Positions 1 to 8,153 are shown, counted from the first letter of the stretch. The stretch: DNA of 64,000 nt from Rhodoferax sp. OV413 (GCF_900104385.1 NZ_FNJA01000001.1:1524386-1588385); one strand, 5' to 3'. Program-made: numbers and translations. The notes: generated by a model from the sequence alone, not told the origin.

Positions 1-2
1 TG

Positions 3-242
3 GCCGAGCTGGGCGCTGCCCACCCCGACATCGCCGCCAAGGCCACCCGCATCGACATCACCCGCTACGGCCATGCGATGGCTATACCCACGCCTGCAGT
101 TTCAAGCCAAATCGGCCTGCAGCGCATATTGCACCAGCGTCAGCAGCTACAAAAAACGCAGCGCCTGGCATTTGCGCACAGTGACTGGGCGGGCTACTCG
201 GTGTTCGAGGAAGCGTTCACGCTGGGGCACCAGGCGGCCTAG
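3..242 (+). CDS. C-terminal end of an FAD-dependent (amine oxidase-like) oxidoreductase, partial
   Basis: Only the last 79 residues are present; the gene enters from the left edge of the window. The tail contains an ITRYGHAMAIP stretch and ends near HSDWAGYSVFEEAFTLGH, a pattern usual at the C-terminus of NAD(P)/FAD-dependent oxidoreductases of the amine oxidase type, where the end of the chain folds back onto the flavin domain. The Rossmann motif that would prove this lies outside the window. The stop codon overlaps the convergent gallate dioxygenase gene by four bases. The substrate cannot be told from this fragment. Confidence 0.6.
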   Translation, partial: AELGAAHPDIAAKATRIDITRYGHAMAIPTPAVSSQIGLQRILHQRQQLQKTQRLAFAHSDWAGYSVFEEAFTLGHQAA

Positions 243-1531
243 GCCGCGGGCTGGTCCCAGGTCTGCGCCGCGCCGCCGCTGCCGGCCACCGAGTACAGGG
301 CATTCGGTGCATTGCGGGTTTGCTGGAACACTTCCAGCGTTTCGCCGCGCATGGCGGCGTAGATGTGCAGGTTGGACACGCCGAGCACCGCGCCCAGCTT
401 TTCCAACCCAAAGAAAATCGCGCCGTAGTGGATCAGGCCGCGCCAGTCGCGCCGCTGCAGCAAGTCGCACTCTTCGTCGTTCAGGCCCACCTCTCGCATA
501 TGGGCCGGGCCATCGGCCAGGAAGCGCTGGCGGTGCGCGGGCACGGCCATGTCGCGCAGAAACCGGTTCAGCCGCAGCGCCTTCACGCTGCGCGCAAAGT
601 TGAACGGGTAGCTGCCTTGCAGGCGCTCGGCCCCGGCCATTTGCACGGCCATGGCAGCCCGGTGCCGCTCGACCTCGCCGGCGATCACCGGGCCGGCCAG
701 GTTTTCGTAGACCACCGCCGCGATGCCGGTCATGGACGGCAGGTAGTAGGCCTGGTGCAGCTTGCGCACCTGGGATGAGAGCGCGCCGCGCATGGTCAGC
801 CACATCATCACCTCGGCGCCTTCCATGCCGCCCAGCGTGGCCAGCTCGGCGTGGGTCAAGGAGGCCAGGCGCTCGGGGTCGTTCTCGAACAGCTCCAGGA
901 ACTGCATGTCCCAGGGCGTGTTGTTGAAGCCGGCGCGCTCGCCGTGCACCTGGTGCGACAGGCCGCCGGTGGCGACGATGACCACGCGCAGGTCTTCGGG
1001 GTAGCTCTCGATGGCGCGGCGCAGCCCCTGGCCCAGCTTGTAAAAACGCCGGGCACTGGGCAGCGGAAACTGCAGCACGCCCATTTGCAACGGCACGATG
1101 TTGACTGGCCAGCCTTGCGCGTGCTCCCACAGCACCGACAGCGGCGAGAAGCAGCCGTGGTCCAGCGGTTTGTCCTGGAAGAAGGACATGTCGAACTCGT
1201 CGGCCATCAGCGACTGGCCGATGTGCGCGGCCAACGCCGGGTGGCCGTGGATGCCCGGCAGATCGCGCGCGCCGCCACCCTCGTCGGCCACCTCAAAACG
1301 CTCGCCAATGCCCAGCGCGAAGGCCGAATAGTGGTCGAAGAAGAAGGAGGTGACGTGGTCGTTGTAGGTGACGATGGCCACATCCGGCTTCACTTCGGCC
1401 AGCCACTGCTTGACCGGCTCCAGCGCCTCGAAGATGGGGGCCCACACCGGGTCGGCCTGCTTGTCGCGGTCGAAGGCGAAGCCGATGGTGGGGGTGTGCG
1501 AGACGGCTACGCCGCCGATGATTCTTGCCAT
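239..1531 (-). CDS. galA: Gallate dioxygenase (class III extradiol ring cleavage)
   Basis: A cytoplasmic Fe(II) enzyme of 430 residues, expected to open gallate to 4-oxalomesaconate. The N-terminal three quarters is a LigB-type fold: His12 (SHTPT) and His59 (YNDH) fit the iron-binding histidines, and Glu240 in the GMEGAE stretch fits the third ligand; His125 and His193 are further conserved histidines. The last 100 residues resemble LigA, the small subunit of protocatechuate 4,5-dioxygenase, fused here as is typical for GalA/DesB. The start at ATG 1531 was chosen because CGGAG precedes it and MARIIGG is the usual family N-terminus; the frame stays open further upstream. It lies 141 bp downstream of the tannase gene on the same strand, which would supply gallate. 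Also known as desB. A protocatechuate-cleaving relative is the main alternative. Confidence 0.88.
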   Translation of the reverse strand: MARIIGGVAVSHTPTIGFAFDRDKQADPVWAPIFEALEPVKQWLAEVKPDVAIVTYNDHVTSFFFDHYSAFALGIGERFEVADEGGGARDLPGIHGHPALAAHIGQSLMADEFDMSFFQDKPLDHGCFSPLSVLWEHAQGWPVNIVPLQMGVLQFPLPSARRFYKLGQGLRRAIESYPEDLRVVIVATGGLSHQVHGERAGFNNTPWDMQFLELFENDPERLASLTHAELATLGGMEGAEVMMWLTMRGALSSQVRKLHQAYYLPSMTGIAAVVYENLAGPVIAGEVERHRAAMAVQMAGAERLQGSYPFNFARSVKALRLNRFLRDMAVPAHRQRFLADGPAHMREVGLNDEECDLLQRRDWRGLIHYGAIFFGLEKLGAVLGVSNLHIYAAMRGETLEVFQQTRNAPNALYSVAGSGGAAQTWDQPAA

Positions 1532-1672
1532 ATGGCTGCTCCGGAATAACGATTTCAAAATGACGGCCCCCGGCACACTGCAAAACGGGTGTGGCCAGGT
1601 GGCAGGCATCGGCAGCCCTTGCTTGGAATTAGCCACAAGGCTGCCGATCTCCCAAAGATGCAATATCTGCTG

Positions 1673-3544
1673 TTAGTTACCAGCGGCCAGCTTCTGGTCG
1701 ATCCATGTGAAGGCGTCCAGCACGTCGTAGTTGCCGGCGTGCCCCTGGTCCCAGAAGAGGGCGTAATCGACATCCTTGACCTTGGCATCGGCCTTCAGGG
1801 CGCGGCTCAGGTTGTAGGCCACCGTGAACGAAGTGTCGCGATCACGCGCGCCCACACGGACACGCCAGTGCGTCGTGATGCCAGCGGTCTTACCCACATA
1901 GGGCAGCGCGTTGATCATCTTGTACTGGTTCAGCAGATAAGCCTGCTGGGGGTTGGCGGCCCAGGTGTAGCCGGTATTCGCCAAGCCCACATTGCTTTGC
2001 GCGGCATTGATGGCGTCACCGCCGTTGTTGTTGTTCCAGGCGTACTCGGTGAAGTTGGAATACACCTGGGCAGCGGTACCGAACAGATTGGACTCGCCGC
2101 CGCTGTAGTTGCCGTAAATAGTGGCGCCAGCCAGCGTGGTGTCTGCCGTAGCAGTCGCTGCAAGGGCGGCGGTTTGACCGACTTGGTCAAAAGCCGGCAC
2201 GGCCTTGAGCCGGGACTGCTTGGCAACGAACTTCAGGTAGTTCGACATATTGAAGTTGGTGACCGTGCCGCCCGCATCCACATTGATGAAGTCGTTCTTG
2301 TAGTACAGGGTTCCGCTTCCGCCAGCCACACCATTGGCCGCAGCGCTGCCGTATGCGTTGTAGGCGACGAAGGTCTTGCCCGCCTTGACATACGCGCTGG
2401 CGGCTTTCTTGAATTCGGTCTGCAGGGCAGCCAGCATGTTGTCGGTGGTCAGTGCCGTGCCATCGTCGGCCTGAAGGCCCAGGCCGGCTTGGTAGGCCAC
2501 GAACTTGTTCATCAATGCGGTGCTGCCGGCAGAGTCTGGGTTCGAGGCGCGTACCAGCGCATTGCCATTCGCGTCGACGATCAGCCCAGCCTTCTGGTCC
2601 GCCGAGACCAGCGTACGCGTATCCAGCACATTGAACATCCATTCATAAGCCAAGTCGGCACTGCCCATGTCCTGGATCGGGCAGTAGGCCGAAATCGCGA
2701 AGACGCTGTCACTGACCGAACTCTTGCCGTTCGTGTCGATGCCCGCCGCACCAGCGGCTTTCAGGTAGGGGAAATAGTCCTCGCTGTCGCCCGTGGCGCC
2801 GAGTTGCGTACTCTGCGCACCGCCGCCGCTGGTGCCGTTCACCACGATGCGGCTGGCGTTGCCCGGCATGAGGCCGTCGTTCAGGCGCAAATAGCGCACA
2901 GCGGCCTTGGCGTCGACAATCGCGGCCGGCGCCTTGCCCTGGTAAATGCCGTCGTCGTACACGCCGGCGGGGGCCACCGCACCCCGGCTGCGCGAGGCCA
3001 TGTTGATGTAGACGAAACCGCGGGCCAGCGCAGCCCCCTTCTTGTCGGTATCGCTGGTGCTGACGTAGGTGCCGCCGTTGACGATGTCGGCACCGGCGTA
3101 GTTGCTGCCGGTGATGGGGTCAGTGCCATTCCAGCCGCCCTTGCCTCCTTGGTAGCTGGCCAGCCAGCCGGCGTTGTTGACGTTGAGCAAAATCGCATTG
3201 TCTTGCTTGGCCGCATCTACCTCGCGCACAAAGATATTCATGTTCTGGTAACCGCAGGTCTGGTTGTCCACCGCTCCGGCGGACTGCGTAGGCGCCAGCT
3301 GCATCGGCTTGCCGACATAGCACACCTCCCGGTACCAGCGTACCGGCGTACTCACGCCGTCGAGGGTGACCGTGATCGTCGTGTACTTGGTCTTGTCGAA
3401 AGCCAACTGGCTGTCATAGACACCTGGGCCGGCCGCGCTGGACGTGGCGCTGCTGTCGCCGCCACCGCAGGCCGTCATCAGACCGGTAACCGATACCGCG
3501 GCGATGGAGGCCGCAACTGCGCGATGTTTGAATTGTTTGTGCAT
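1673..3544 (-). CDS. Subtype B tannase (tannin acylhydrolase), lipoprotein
   Basis: Predicted to release gallic acid from galloyl esters outside the cytoplasm. The 623-residue protein starts with a lipoprotein signal ending at Cys26 (GLMTAC), followed by a Gly/Ser-rich linker. The alpha/beta-hydrolase nucleophile is Ser239 in GTSGGG, preceded by a typical AVRYLRLND stretch. The GARDRDTSF segment (Asp568/Asp570) and QGHAGNYD (His602) fit the Asp and His of the tannase triad. Family recognition is by these motifs and by the gallate dioxygenase gene downstream. A LysR-type dyad lies 160 bp upstream of the start. A feruloyl or other aromatic esterase is the main alternative. Confidence 0.8.
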   Translation of the reverse strand: MHKQFKHRAVAASIAAVSVTGLMTACGGGDSSATSSAAGPGVYDSQLAFDKTKYTTITVTLDGVSTPVRWYREVCYVGKPMQLAPTQSAGAVDNQTCGYQNMNIFVREVDAAKQDNAILLNVNNAGWLASYQGGKGGWNGTDPITGSNYAGADIVNGGTYVSTSDTDKKGAALARGFVYINMASRSRGAVAPAGVYDDGIYQGKAPAAIVDAKAAVRYLRLNDGLMPGNASRIVVNGTSGGGAQSTQLGATGDSEDYFPYLKAAGAAGIDTNGKSSVSDSVFAISAYCPIQDMGSADLAYEWMFNVLDTRTLVSADQKAGLIVDANGNALVRASNPDSAGSTALMNKFVAYQAGLGLQADDGTALTTDNMLAALQTEFKKAASAYVKAGKTFVAYNAYGSAAANGVAGGSGTLYYKNDFINVDAGGTVTNFNMSNYLKFVAKQSRLKAVPAFDQVGQTAALAATATADTTLAGATIYGNYSGGESNLFGTAAQVYSNFTEYAWNNNNGGDAINAAQSNVGLANTGYTWAANPQQAYLLNQYKMINALPYVGKTAGITTHWRVRVGARDRDTSFTVAYNLSRALKADAKVKDVDYALFWDQGHAGNYDVLDAFTWIDQKLAAGN

Positions 3545-3703
3545 GCTTGTCTCTTTAGGTTGAATGTGGGTTCTGCAAGCTGCGATATTTCCGGCACAGG
3601 CCGCTCTTACGCTCGGGTTTTGGGCTCCCGGCCTTTGCAGGTCTCTTGCGGGACGGATTGTGCGAAGCGCTCCGCGGCTTGGGGAGACGTTGATTCCAAG
3701 CCC

Positions 3704-3724
3704 GCGATAACCCGAAGTTATCGC
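3704..3724. promoter_or_regulatory. Probable LysR operator upstream of the tannase gene
   Basis: A perfect 8-bp inverted repeat GCGATAAC-N5-GTTATCGC that also satisfies the LysR box T-N11-A (T3708, A3720). It sits between the LysR gene and the tannase gene. A near copy with the same spacing occurs at 4763-4783 in front of the LysR gene itself, which is what makes it credible. Binding is inferred. Confidence 0.65.
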
Positions 3725-3802
3725 CGCAGGCGCAGCCGGGCCGCGCCGCCAGACGGGGCAAAAACCGGCTTGCGCGGGGCCGCCCGCAGAGCGAGGGGAG
3801 TG

Positions 3803-4717
3803 TCAGTACGGCATGGCCTGCGCACGCTCTATCTGGTGCGCGGCGCGGTGCAGATGCGTGATCAGGTGGCGCAGCACCGGGGATACCGCCGAGTCGCTGC
3901 GCAGAATGGCGCCCACCTGCAAGGGGTAGCCTTTTTCTTCGATGTCGATGATGGAGATGAACTGCGCGACCACCGGATGCACCGCGATCTGCCGCGGCAT
4001 CAGCGCCACATAGTCGCCCGAACTGACCAGGGCCAGCAAGGCCAGGGTGGAGTTCACCACCGCTCCCACCGCCGGTGCCGGCAACTTGTGGCGTTCAAAA
4101 AACAGCTTGGCGTAGCCCGATTCGCTGTTCGGCCCGGTATAGACCCACCGGGCGGTTTGCAGGTCCGACAGCTTGCGCGCCTTGAGCCAGGGGCTGCCCT
4201 TGCAGACGGTGGCCACCATGCTGGTCTGCATCAGCGGTTCGACAAAAAACTCGCCGGTGGACAGATCGTCGGGGATACCGCCGACGGTTACATCCACCTC
4301 CCCCGAACGCAGTTTTTGCAACTGCGCCACGTACAGCTCTTCGCTGACCCGGAGTTTGACCTCGGGGAATTCCTGTCCGAAGGTGCGCAGGGTTTCGGGG
4401 ATCAGCAGCATCACGGCCAGGGGTACGGCGCCGACGTGCAGATGGCCAACCATGCGGCCACCGATCTGGTTGATTTCATCCACCGCCGCCGTTAGTTCGC
4501 GGTCCACTTTGACGGCGCGGTCGTAGAGCACTTTGCCCTGGGCCGTGGGCACCACGCCGCGGGAGGTGCGCAGCAACAGGGGCGCGGCCAGCTCCAGCTC
4601 CAGTTCACGAATCATCTTGGTGATCGCCGGCTGGGAAGCCCCGACCCGGCGCGCAGCGCCCCGCAGGCTGCCCTCTTCAATCGCCGCCACAAGCACGTTC
4701 AGGGTTGCAAGTTTCAT
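3803..4717 (-). CDS. LysR-family transcriptional regulator of the tannase/gallate module
   Basis: A 304-residue LTTR. Residues 1-60 form the winged helix-turn-helix (RGAARRVGASQPAITKMIRELE), and the rest is the periplasmic-binding-protein-like effector domain. It is transcribed in the same direction as the tannase and gallate dioxygenase genes, 258 bp ahead of the tannase. Matching dyads upstream of both the regulator and the tannase argue for autoregulation plus control of tannin/gallate use; gallate is the likely inducer by analogy with GalR-type regulators. The start at 4717 gives the common LTTR N-terminus MKLATLNVL. Confidence 0.85.
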   Translation of the reverse strand: MKLATLNVLVAAIEEGSLRGAARRVGASQPAITKMIRELELELAAPLLLRTSRGVVPTAQGKVLYDRAVKVDRELTAAVDEINQIGGRMVGHLHVGAVPLAVMLLIPETLRTFGQEFPEVKLRVSEELYVAQLQKLRSGEVDVTVGGIPDDLSTGEFFVEPLMQTSMVATVCKGSPWLKARKLSDLQTARWVYTGPNSESGYAKLFFERHKLPAPAVGAVVNSTLALLALVSSGDYVALMPRQIAVHPVVAQFISIIDIEEKGYPLQVGAILRSDSAVSPVLRHLITHLHRAAHQIERAQAMPY

Positions 4718-4762
4718 TGTCTGGTTCCGGTCTCAAGGCATTTACCTCAGTGGAACAATGTA

Positions 4763-4783
4763 CCGATATCCATGGGTTATCGC
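4763..4783. promoter_or_regulatory. Probable LysR operator upstream of the LysR gene
   Basis: Reads CCGATATC-N5-GTTATCGC. The right half is identical to the operator at 3704-3724, the left half matches at 6 of 8 positions, and the T-N11-A spacing is the same (T4767, A4779). It lies about 50 bp upstream of the LysR start, as expected for autoregulation. Confidence 0.6.
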
Positions 4784-4789
4784 GATGCG

Positions 4790-4810
4790 TATCTCAGCAT
4801 CTTTTAGATA
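4790..4810. promoter_or_regulatory. Second LysR-type dyad, TATCT-N11-AGATA
   Basis: A 5-bp inverted repeat with an exact N11 spacer, directly beside the site at 4763-4783. Paired recognition and activation sites are common at LysR promoters, so this may be the second half of a tandem site. It is weaker evidence because the arms are short. Confidence 0.35.
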
Positions 4811-4946
4811 TCGCCGGCCGCGCCGATAATGGGCGCCCCCTCGGAACGTCGATGGAGGGCTACTCCTGTGCCCCGCCGAAACCCATGCGCAGTGCCGCAG
4901 ATCGGTAGGGCCAAAAATGCCACAGCACGGATTCTGAAAATAATAT

Positions 4947-4960
4947 ATGATACACATCAT
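4947..4960. promoter_or_regulatory. TetR operator copy 1 (at the tetR start)
   Basis: The inverted repeat ATGAT-N4-ATCAT overlaps the first possible ATG of the TetR gene. A close copy stands in front of the downstream SDR gene at 5585-5600; both are preceded by AT and followed by a CGAA a few bases on. This suggests TetR autorepression. Confidence 0.6.
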
Positions 4961-5546
4961 GCGAAATACAAAGCACAACGTCAGAAGCACGGCCAAGGAA
5001 GCCTCACACGAGCGCATCGTGTCCGCTGCAGCGCGGGCAATCCGACGCAGCGGCTACGACGGCACCGGCGTGGCCGACATCATGAAGGAAGCCGGCCTGA
5101 CCCATGGCGCCTTCTACGCCCACTTCGCCTCGCGCGAAGCCATGCTGGCGGAAGCCGCAGGGCGGGCCTGTGCAGATTCGGCAGCCATAGCGGCAGACGT
5201 GGTTGCCAGCGTGCCCCCAGAACAGGCTTTGGCCTACATGCTCCACGCCTACCTCTCGCGAGAAAACCTGGAGCAGGTGGAGCAAGGGTGCCCTCTGGCT
5301 GCGCTGGGCTCGGAGACCGTACGCCAAACGCCCGAAGTCCGGCGCGTGACCACCCGGTACATCAAGGAAATGGTCGATCTGGTTGCCCGCCAGTCGCCTG
5401 ACTGGGGGCAGCCCGGTGTCCACGAACGCGCTCTCGTGACTGTCGCCACCATGGTCGGCACCTTGCTATTGGCCCGCGTCGTCGACGAACCTGCGCTCTC
5501 CGACAGCCTGCGCGCGGCTGCCTTGAAGCACCTACCCATCGCCTGA
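4959..5546 (+). CDS. TetR/AcrR-family transcriptional regulator
   Basis: About 195 residues. The N-terminal HTH covers roughly residues 15-60 (IVSAAARAIRRSGYDGTGVADIMKEAG), and the common TetR motif GAFYAHFASREAM follows. The C-terminal ligand domain is of the type often seen in regulators of redox and xenobiotic genes. ATG 4959 was chosen over ATG 4947 because the earlier codon lies within the operator dyad; no clear ribosome binding site decides between them. The regulator precedes an SDR and an MDR oxidoreductase whose promoter has a matching operator, so it probably represses both itself and them. Confidence 0.85.
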   Translation: MRNTKHNVRSTAKEASHERIVSAAARAIRRSGYDGTGVADIMKEAGLTHGAFYAHFASREAMLAEAAGRACADSAAIAADVVASVPPEQALAYMLHAYLSRENLEQVEQGCPLAALGSETVRQTPEVRRVTTRYIKEMVDLVARQSPDWGQPGVHERALVTVATMVGTLLLARVVDEPALSDSLRAAALKHLPIA

Positions 5547-5584
5547 AGCCACTGAAACCCATTGGTTTTTCGCTCGCCCGAAAA

Positions 5585-5600
5585 TATGATGAATATCATA
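5585..5600. promoter_or_regulatory. TetR operator copy 2 (upstream of the SDR gene)
   Basis: The inverted repeat TATGAT-N4-ATCATA has 6-bp perfect arms and lies 30 bp upstream of the SDR start. It matches the dyad at 4947-4960, which links the SDR and MDR genes to the adjacent TetR protein. Confidence 0.65.
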
Positions 5601-5629
5601 CGAATATCAAACACTGAAGGAAAAACAGC

Positions 5630-6442
5630 ATGACTACAAATAACAAAGTGGCCCTCGTAACCGGGGCCTCGTCGGGCATAGGTGAAGCGACCGCGCTGCA
5701 GTTGTCAAGAGCCGGCTACAAGGTGTACGGCACCAGCCGGCGCGGTGGCCAGGCGGTGCAGCGATCGTTCGAGATGCTGGCCTTGGATGTGACCAGCGAC
5801 GCATCGGTCGACACCGCATTCCGGCATCTGATGCAGTTGGAAGGTCGCATCGACCTGCTGGTCAACAACGCCGGCTTTGGCGTGGCTGCAGCCGGAGCGG
5901 AAGAGAGTTCGATTGCCCAGGCCCAGGCTATCTTCGACACCAACTTCTTCGGCATGGTACGGATGGTCCGCGCCGTCGTGCCACAGATGCGCAGCCAAAA
6001 GCGCGGGCGCATCATCAACATCGGTTCGGTGCTGGGTTTCTTGCCTATGCCGTATATGGCGTTGTACTCTGCCACCAAGCATGCGGTGGCGGGCTATTCG
6101 GAATCGCTGGACCATGAACTGCGCACCCAGGGCATCCGCGTCTCGGTGGTCGAGCCCGCCTACATCAACACGCCCTTCGATGCGAACCTGATGCGGCCCG
6201 ATGCGCCGCTGGACGTGTACCGGGAAATCCGCGCAGGCGTGGAGAAGCGCGTCAAGGAAGTGCTGGTGGGCGCGGACGGGCCGGAGGTCGTGGCTGACAT
6301 GGTGTTGAAGGCGGCCACGGCCACGCAGCCCAAGACCCACTACGCCCCCGGCCTGGCCCGCCGCATGCGCTTGCTGCGCAGGTTCGCACCCGCCAGCGTA
6401 CTGGATGCAGGGGTTCGCAAAGACCTTCGGCTTGCAGCATAA
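5630..6442 (+). CDS. SDR-family oxidoreductase
   Basis: A classical short-chain dehydrogenase of 270 residues: the cofactor motif TGASSGIG near residue 12, NNAG near residue 80, and the catalytic YSATKH with the upstream serine (INIGSVLG). The Arg-rich turn after the second strand (TSRRGG) suggests NADP(H). The start follows a GAAGG ribosome site. The gene stands 36 bp before an MDR oxidoreductase and behind a TetR operator, so the two enzymes probably form one TetR-repressed unit acting on a carbonyl or quinone compound. The substrate cannot be named. Confidence 0.85.
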   Translation: MTTNNKVALVTGASSGIGEATALQLSRAGYKVYGTSRRGGQAVQRSFEMLALDVTSDASVDTAFRHLMQLEGRIDLLVNNAGFGVAAAGAEESSIAQAQAIFDTNFFGMVRMVRAVVPQMRSQKRGRIINIGSVLGFLPMPYMALYSATKHAVAGYSESLDHELRTQGIRVSVVEPAYINTPFDANLMRPDAPLDVYREIRAGVEKRVKEVLVGADGPEVVADMVLKAATATQPKTHYAPGLARRMRLLRRFAPASVLDAGVRKDLRLAA

Positions 6443-6477
6443 GAGCCCGATCCGCACACGACAACCAAGGAAAAAAC

Positions 6478-7479
6478 ATGAAAGCATTCATTCTCGAAAG
6501 ATACGGAAAAAAGCGCGCATTGCGGGCGGCAGACGTGCCAGAGCCGGAGCTGCATGACGACGAGGTTTTGGTCCAGGTGCATGCCGCTGGCGTGAACCTG
6601 CTGGACTCCAAGATCCGCGACGGAGAATTCAAGATCCTCCTGCCCTATCACCTACCGCTCATCCTGGGCCACGACGTGGCAGGAAAGGTTGTCAAAGTCG
6701 GCCCGCGCGTGCGGCAGTTCAAGCTGGGCGACGAGGTCTATGCGCGGCCGGATGATTTCCGCATCGGCACATTTGCGGAATTCGTCCCTGTGAAGGAAGC
6801 GTCCCTGGCGCTCAAGCCCAATAACCTGACGATGGAAGAAGCCGCTTCCATCCCCCTGGTGGCTTTGACGGCCTGGCAGGCGCTGGTCGAAAAATCCCAG
6901 CTGAAAAAGGGACAGAAGGTCTTCATCCAGGCGGGCTCGGGCGGCGTAGGCACGTTTGCCATCCAGTTGGCCAAGCATCTGGGCGCCACCGTCGCCACGA
7001 CCACCAGCAGCAGCAATGTCGCGCTGGTGAAGAGCCTGGGCGCTGACGTGGTCATCGACTACAAGACGCAAAACTTTGAAGATGTCCTGCGCGACTACGA
7101 CGTGGTGCTGAACAGCCAGGACGGCAAAACGCTGGAGAAATCCTTGCGCGTGCTCAAAGCCGGCGGCAAGCTGATTTCTATCTCTGGCCCGCCCGATCCC
7201 GCATTCGGCCAGGAAATCGCGGCTCCCGGATTCGTGAGACTGGTCATGCGGCTATTGAGCGCGGGTATACGGCGTAAGGCAAAAAGCCGTGGCGTCAGCT
7301 TCTCGTTTCTCTTCATGAAGGCGAACGGAGGCCAGCTGCGCGCGATCACCCTGCTCCTCGAGGCCGGCATCATCCGCCCGGTGATCGACAAAGTGTTCCC
7401 CTTCGAACAAACCAACGAGGCCATGGCCTACGTCGAAGCCGGCCGCGCCAAAGGCAAGGTCGTTGTCAAGCTCAAGTAA
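6478..7479 (+). CDS. NADP-dependent MDR oxidoreductase (quinone reductase-like)
   Basis: A 333-residue medium-chain reductase without the structural zinc motif. It has a GroES-like N-terminal half (HAAGVNLLDSKIRDG, LGHDVAGKV) and a Rossmann half with the cofactor-binding QAGSGGVGTFAIQLAKHLGA. It belongs to the zeta-crystallin/quinone oxidoreductase group that reduces quinones or enones with NADPH. It lies 36 bp downstream of the SDR gene and shares its TetR-controlled promoter. The start follows an AAGGAA ribosome site. Confidence 0.85.
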   Translation: MKAFILERYGKKRALRAADVPEPELHDDEVLVQVHAAGVNLLDSKIRDGEFKILLPYHLPLILGHDVAGKVVKVGPRVRQFKLGDEVYARPDDFRIGTFAEFVPVKEASLALKPNNLTMEEAASIPLVALTAWQALVEKSQLKKGQKVFIQAGSGGVGTFAIQLAKHLGATVATTTSSSNVALVKSLGADVVIDYKTQNFEDVLRDYDVVLNSQDGKTLEKSLRVLKAGGKLISISGPPDPAFGQEIAAPGFVRLVMRLLSAGIRRKAKSRGVSFSFLFMKANGGQLRAITLLLEAGIIRPVIDKVFPFEQTNEAMAYVEAGRAKGKVVVKLK

Positions 7480-7489
7480 GTAACTAATT

Positions 7490-7532
7490 GGGGCTTTGCG
7501 CTTATTCCACCGGCACAACATGCTATCAAAAG
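7490..7532 (-). repeat. Family A intergenic repeat, copy 1
   Basis: Read on the minus strand it begins TTTTGATAGC and ends AATAAGCGCAAAGCCC, matching the dispersed family with the ATAGCTGC...GCGC...GCC pattern found throughout the window. It is one of the more diverged copies. It lies 11 bp after the MDR stop. Confidence 0.6.
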
Positions 7533-7574
7533 CAGAGCGTTTGACGGGTGCATGCAGCCCGCGGCCAAACAGCT

Positions 7575-7602
7575 CTTGAAACCGCGGCAGTCGACACCAT
7601 CA
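7575..7602 (+). promoter_or_regulatory. Sigma32-like heat-shock promoter for hsp20
   Basis: CTTGAA at 7575-7580, a 14-bp spacer, then CACCATCA at 7595-7602. The first element matches the sigma32 -35 consensus fully and the second matches CCCCATNT well. It lies 64 bp upstream of an Hsp20 gene, exactly where such a promoter is expected. Confidence 0.6.
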
Positions 7603-7665
7603 TCGGTTGACGGTGGTTAGCAGAGTTGGCCACCGGCTTTTCATCCACTCATTAAGGAGCCCAAA

Positions 7666-8094
7666 ATGAATGCACTGACGAGCCGCAACAACAGCCTGTT
7701 TGACGAATTCTTCCGCGACATGGCACCTGGCTTTTTCATACATCCCCTGCACGGCGCCGCCCAGCCCGCACCCGCCCAGATCAAGGTGGATGTGCAGGAG
7801 GACGCGGAAGCCTACAAGGTAGTGGCCGAGCTGCCCGGTGTCCGCAAAGAGGACATCCAGGTATCCGTGGACGGCAGCACCGTCACCCTGCGGGCCGAAA
7901 TCAAGCAGCAGGACACGCACAAGGATGCCAAGACCCTGCGCAGCGAGCGCTATTACGGCGCTGTGGGCCGCAGCTTCCAGCTGCCACAAGAGGTTGACGC
8001 CAGCAAAGCCCAATGCCAGTACAACGACGGCGTGCTGAGCGTGGCCCTGCCCAAGAAGGCCGGGAACAGCGTGCACCGGCTGAACATCAGCTAA
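7666..8094 (+). CDS. hsp20: Hsp20/alpha-crystallin small heat-shock protein
   Basis: A 142-residue ATP-independent holdase that keeps unfolded proteins soluble in the cytoplasm. The alpha-crystallin domain runs from about residue 38 to the end: the VDVQED and VVAELPGVRKEDIQVSVDG strands, then YNDGVLSVALPKK with the usual GVL signature. The short N-terminus (NNSLFDEFF) is typical. It is preceded by AAGGAG and a sigma32-like promoter, so heat induction is likely. A perfect 13-bp hairpin follows the stop codon. Confidence 0.92.
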   Translation: MNALTSRNNSLFDEFFRDMAPGFFIHPLHGAAQPAPAQIKVDVQEDAEAYKVVAELPGVRKEDIQVSVDGSTVTLRAEIKQQDTHKDAKTLRSERYYGAVGRSFQLPQEVDASKAQCQYNDGVLSVALPKKAGNSVHRLNIS

Positions 8095-8123
8095 ACCTTC
8101 CGTCCTGCATCGGCGGAGTTTTC

Positions 8124-8153
8124 TTTGCCCGGATGGCCTACCATCCGGGCAAA
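8124..8153 (+). promoter_or_regulatory. Perfect 13-bp stem-loop overlapping the pip ribosome binding site
   Basis: TTTGCCCGGATGG, loop CCTA, then the exact complement. No T-run follows on either strand, so it is not a standard terminator. The last three bases of the stem are the AAA of the AAAGGA ribosome site (8151-8156) of the aminopeptidase gene, so folding could limit its translation or protect the hsp20 mRNA 3' end. Confidence 0.6.

Noticed and set aside
3555-3761. A 68-codon frame between the LysR and tannase genes
   Set aside because: It covers the LysR operator and tannase promoter region and is Arg/Pro-rich without family likeness.
1589-4495. A 968-codon open frame on the plus strand across the tannase and LysR genes
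   Set aside because: It is antisense to two well-supported genes, has no family motifs, and long antisense frames are expected in GC-rich coding DNA.
8124-8153. The hairpin after hsp20 as a rho-independent terminator
   Set aside because: T-runs are missing downstream on either strand; the bases after the stem form the pip ribosome site.
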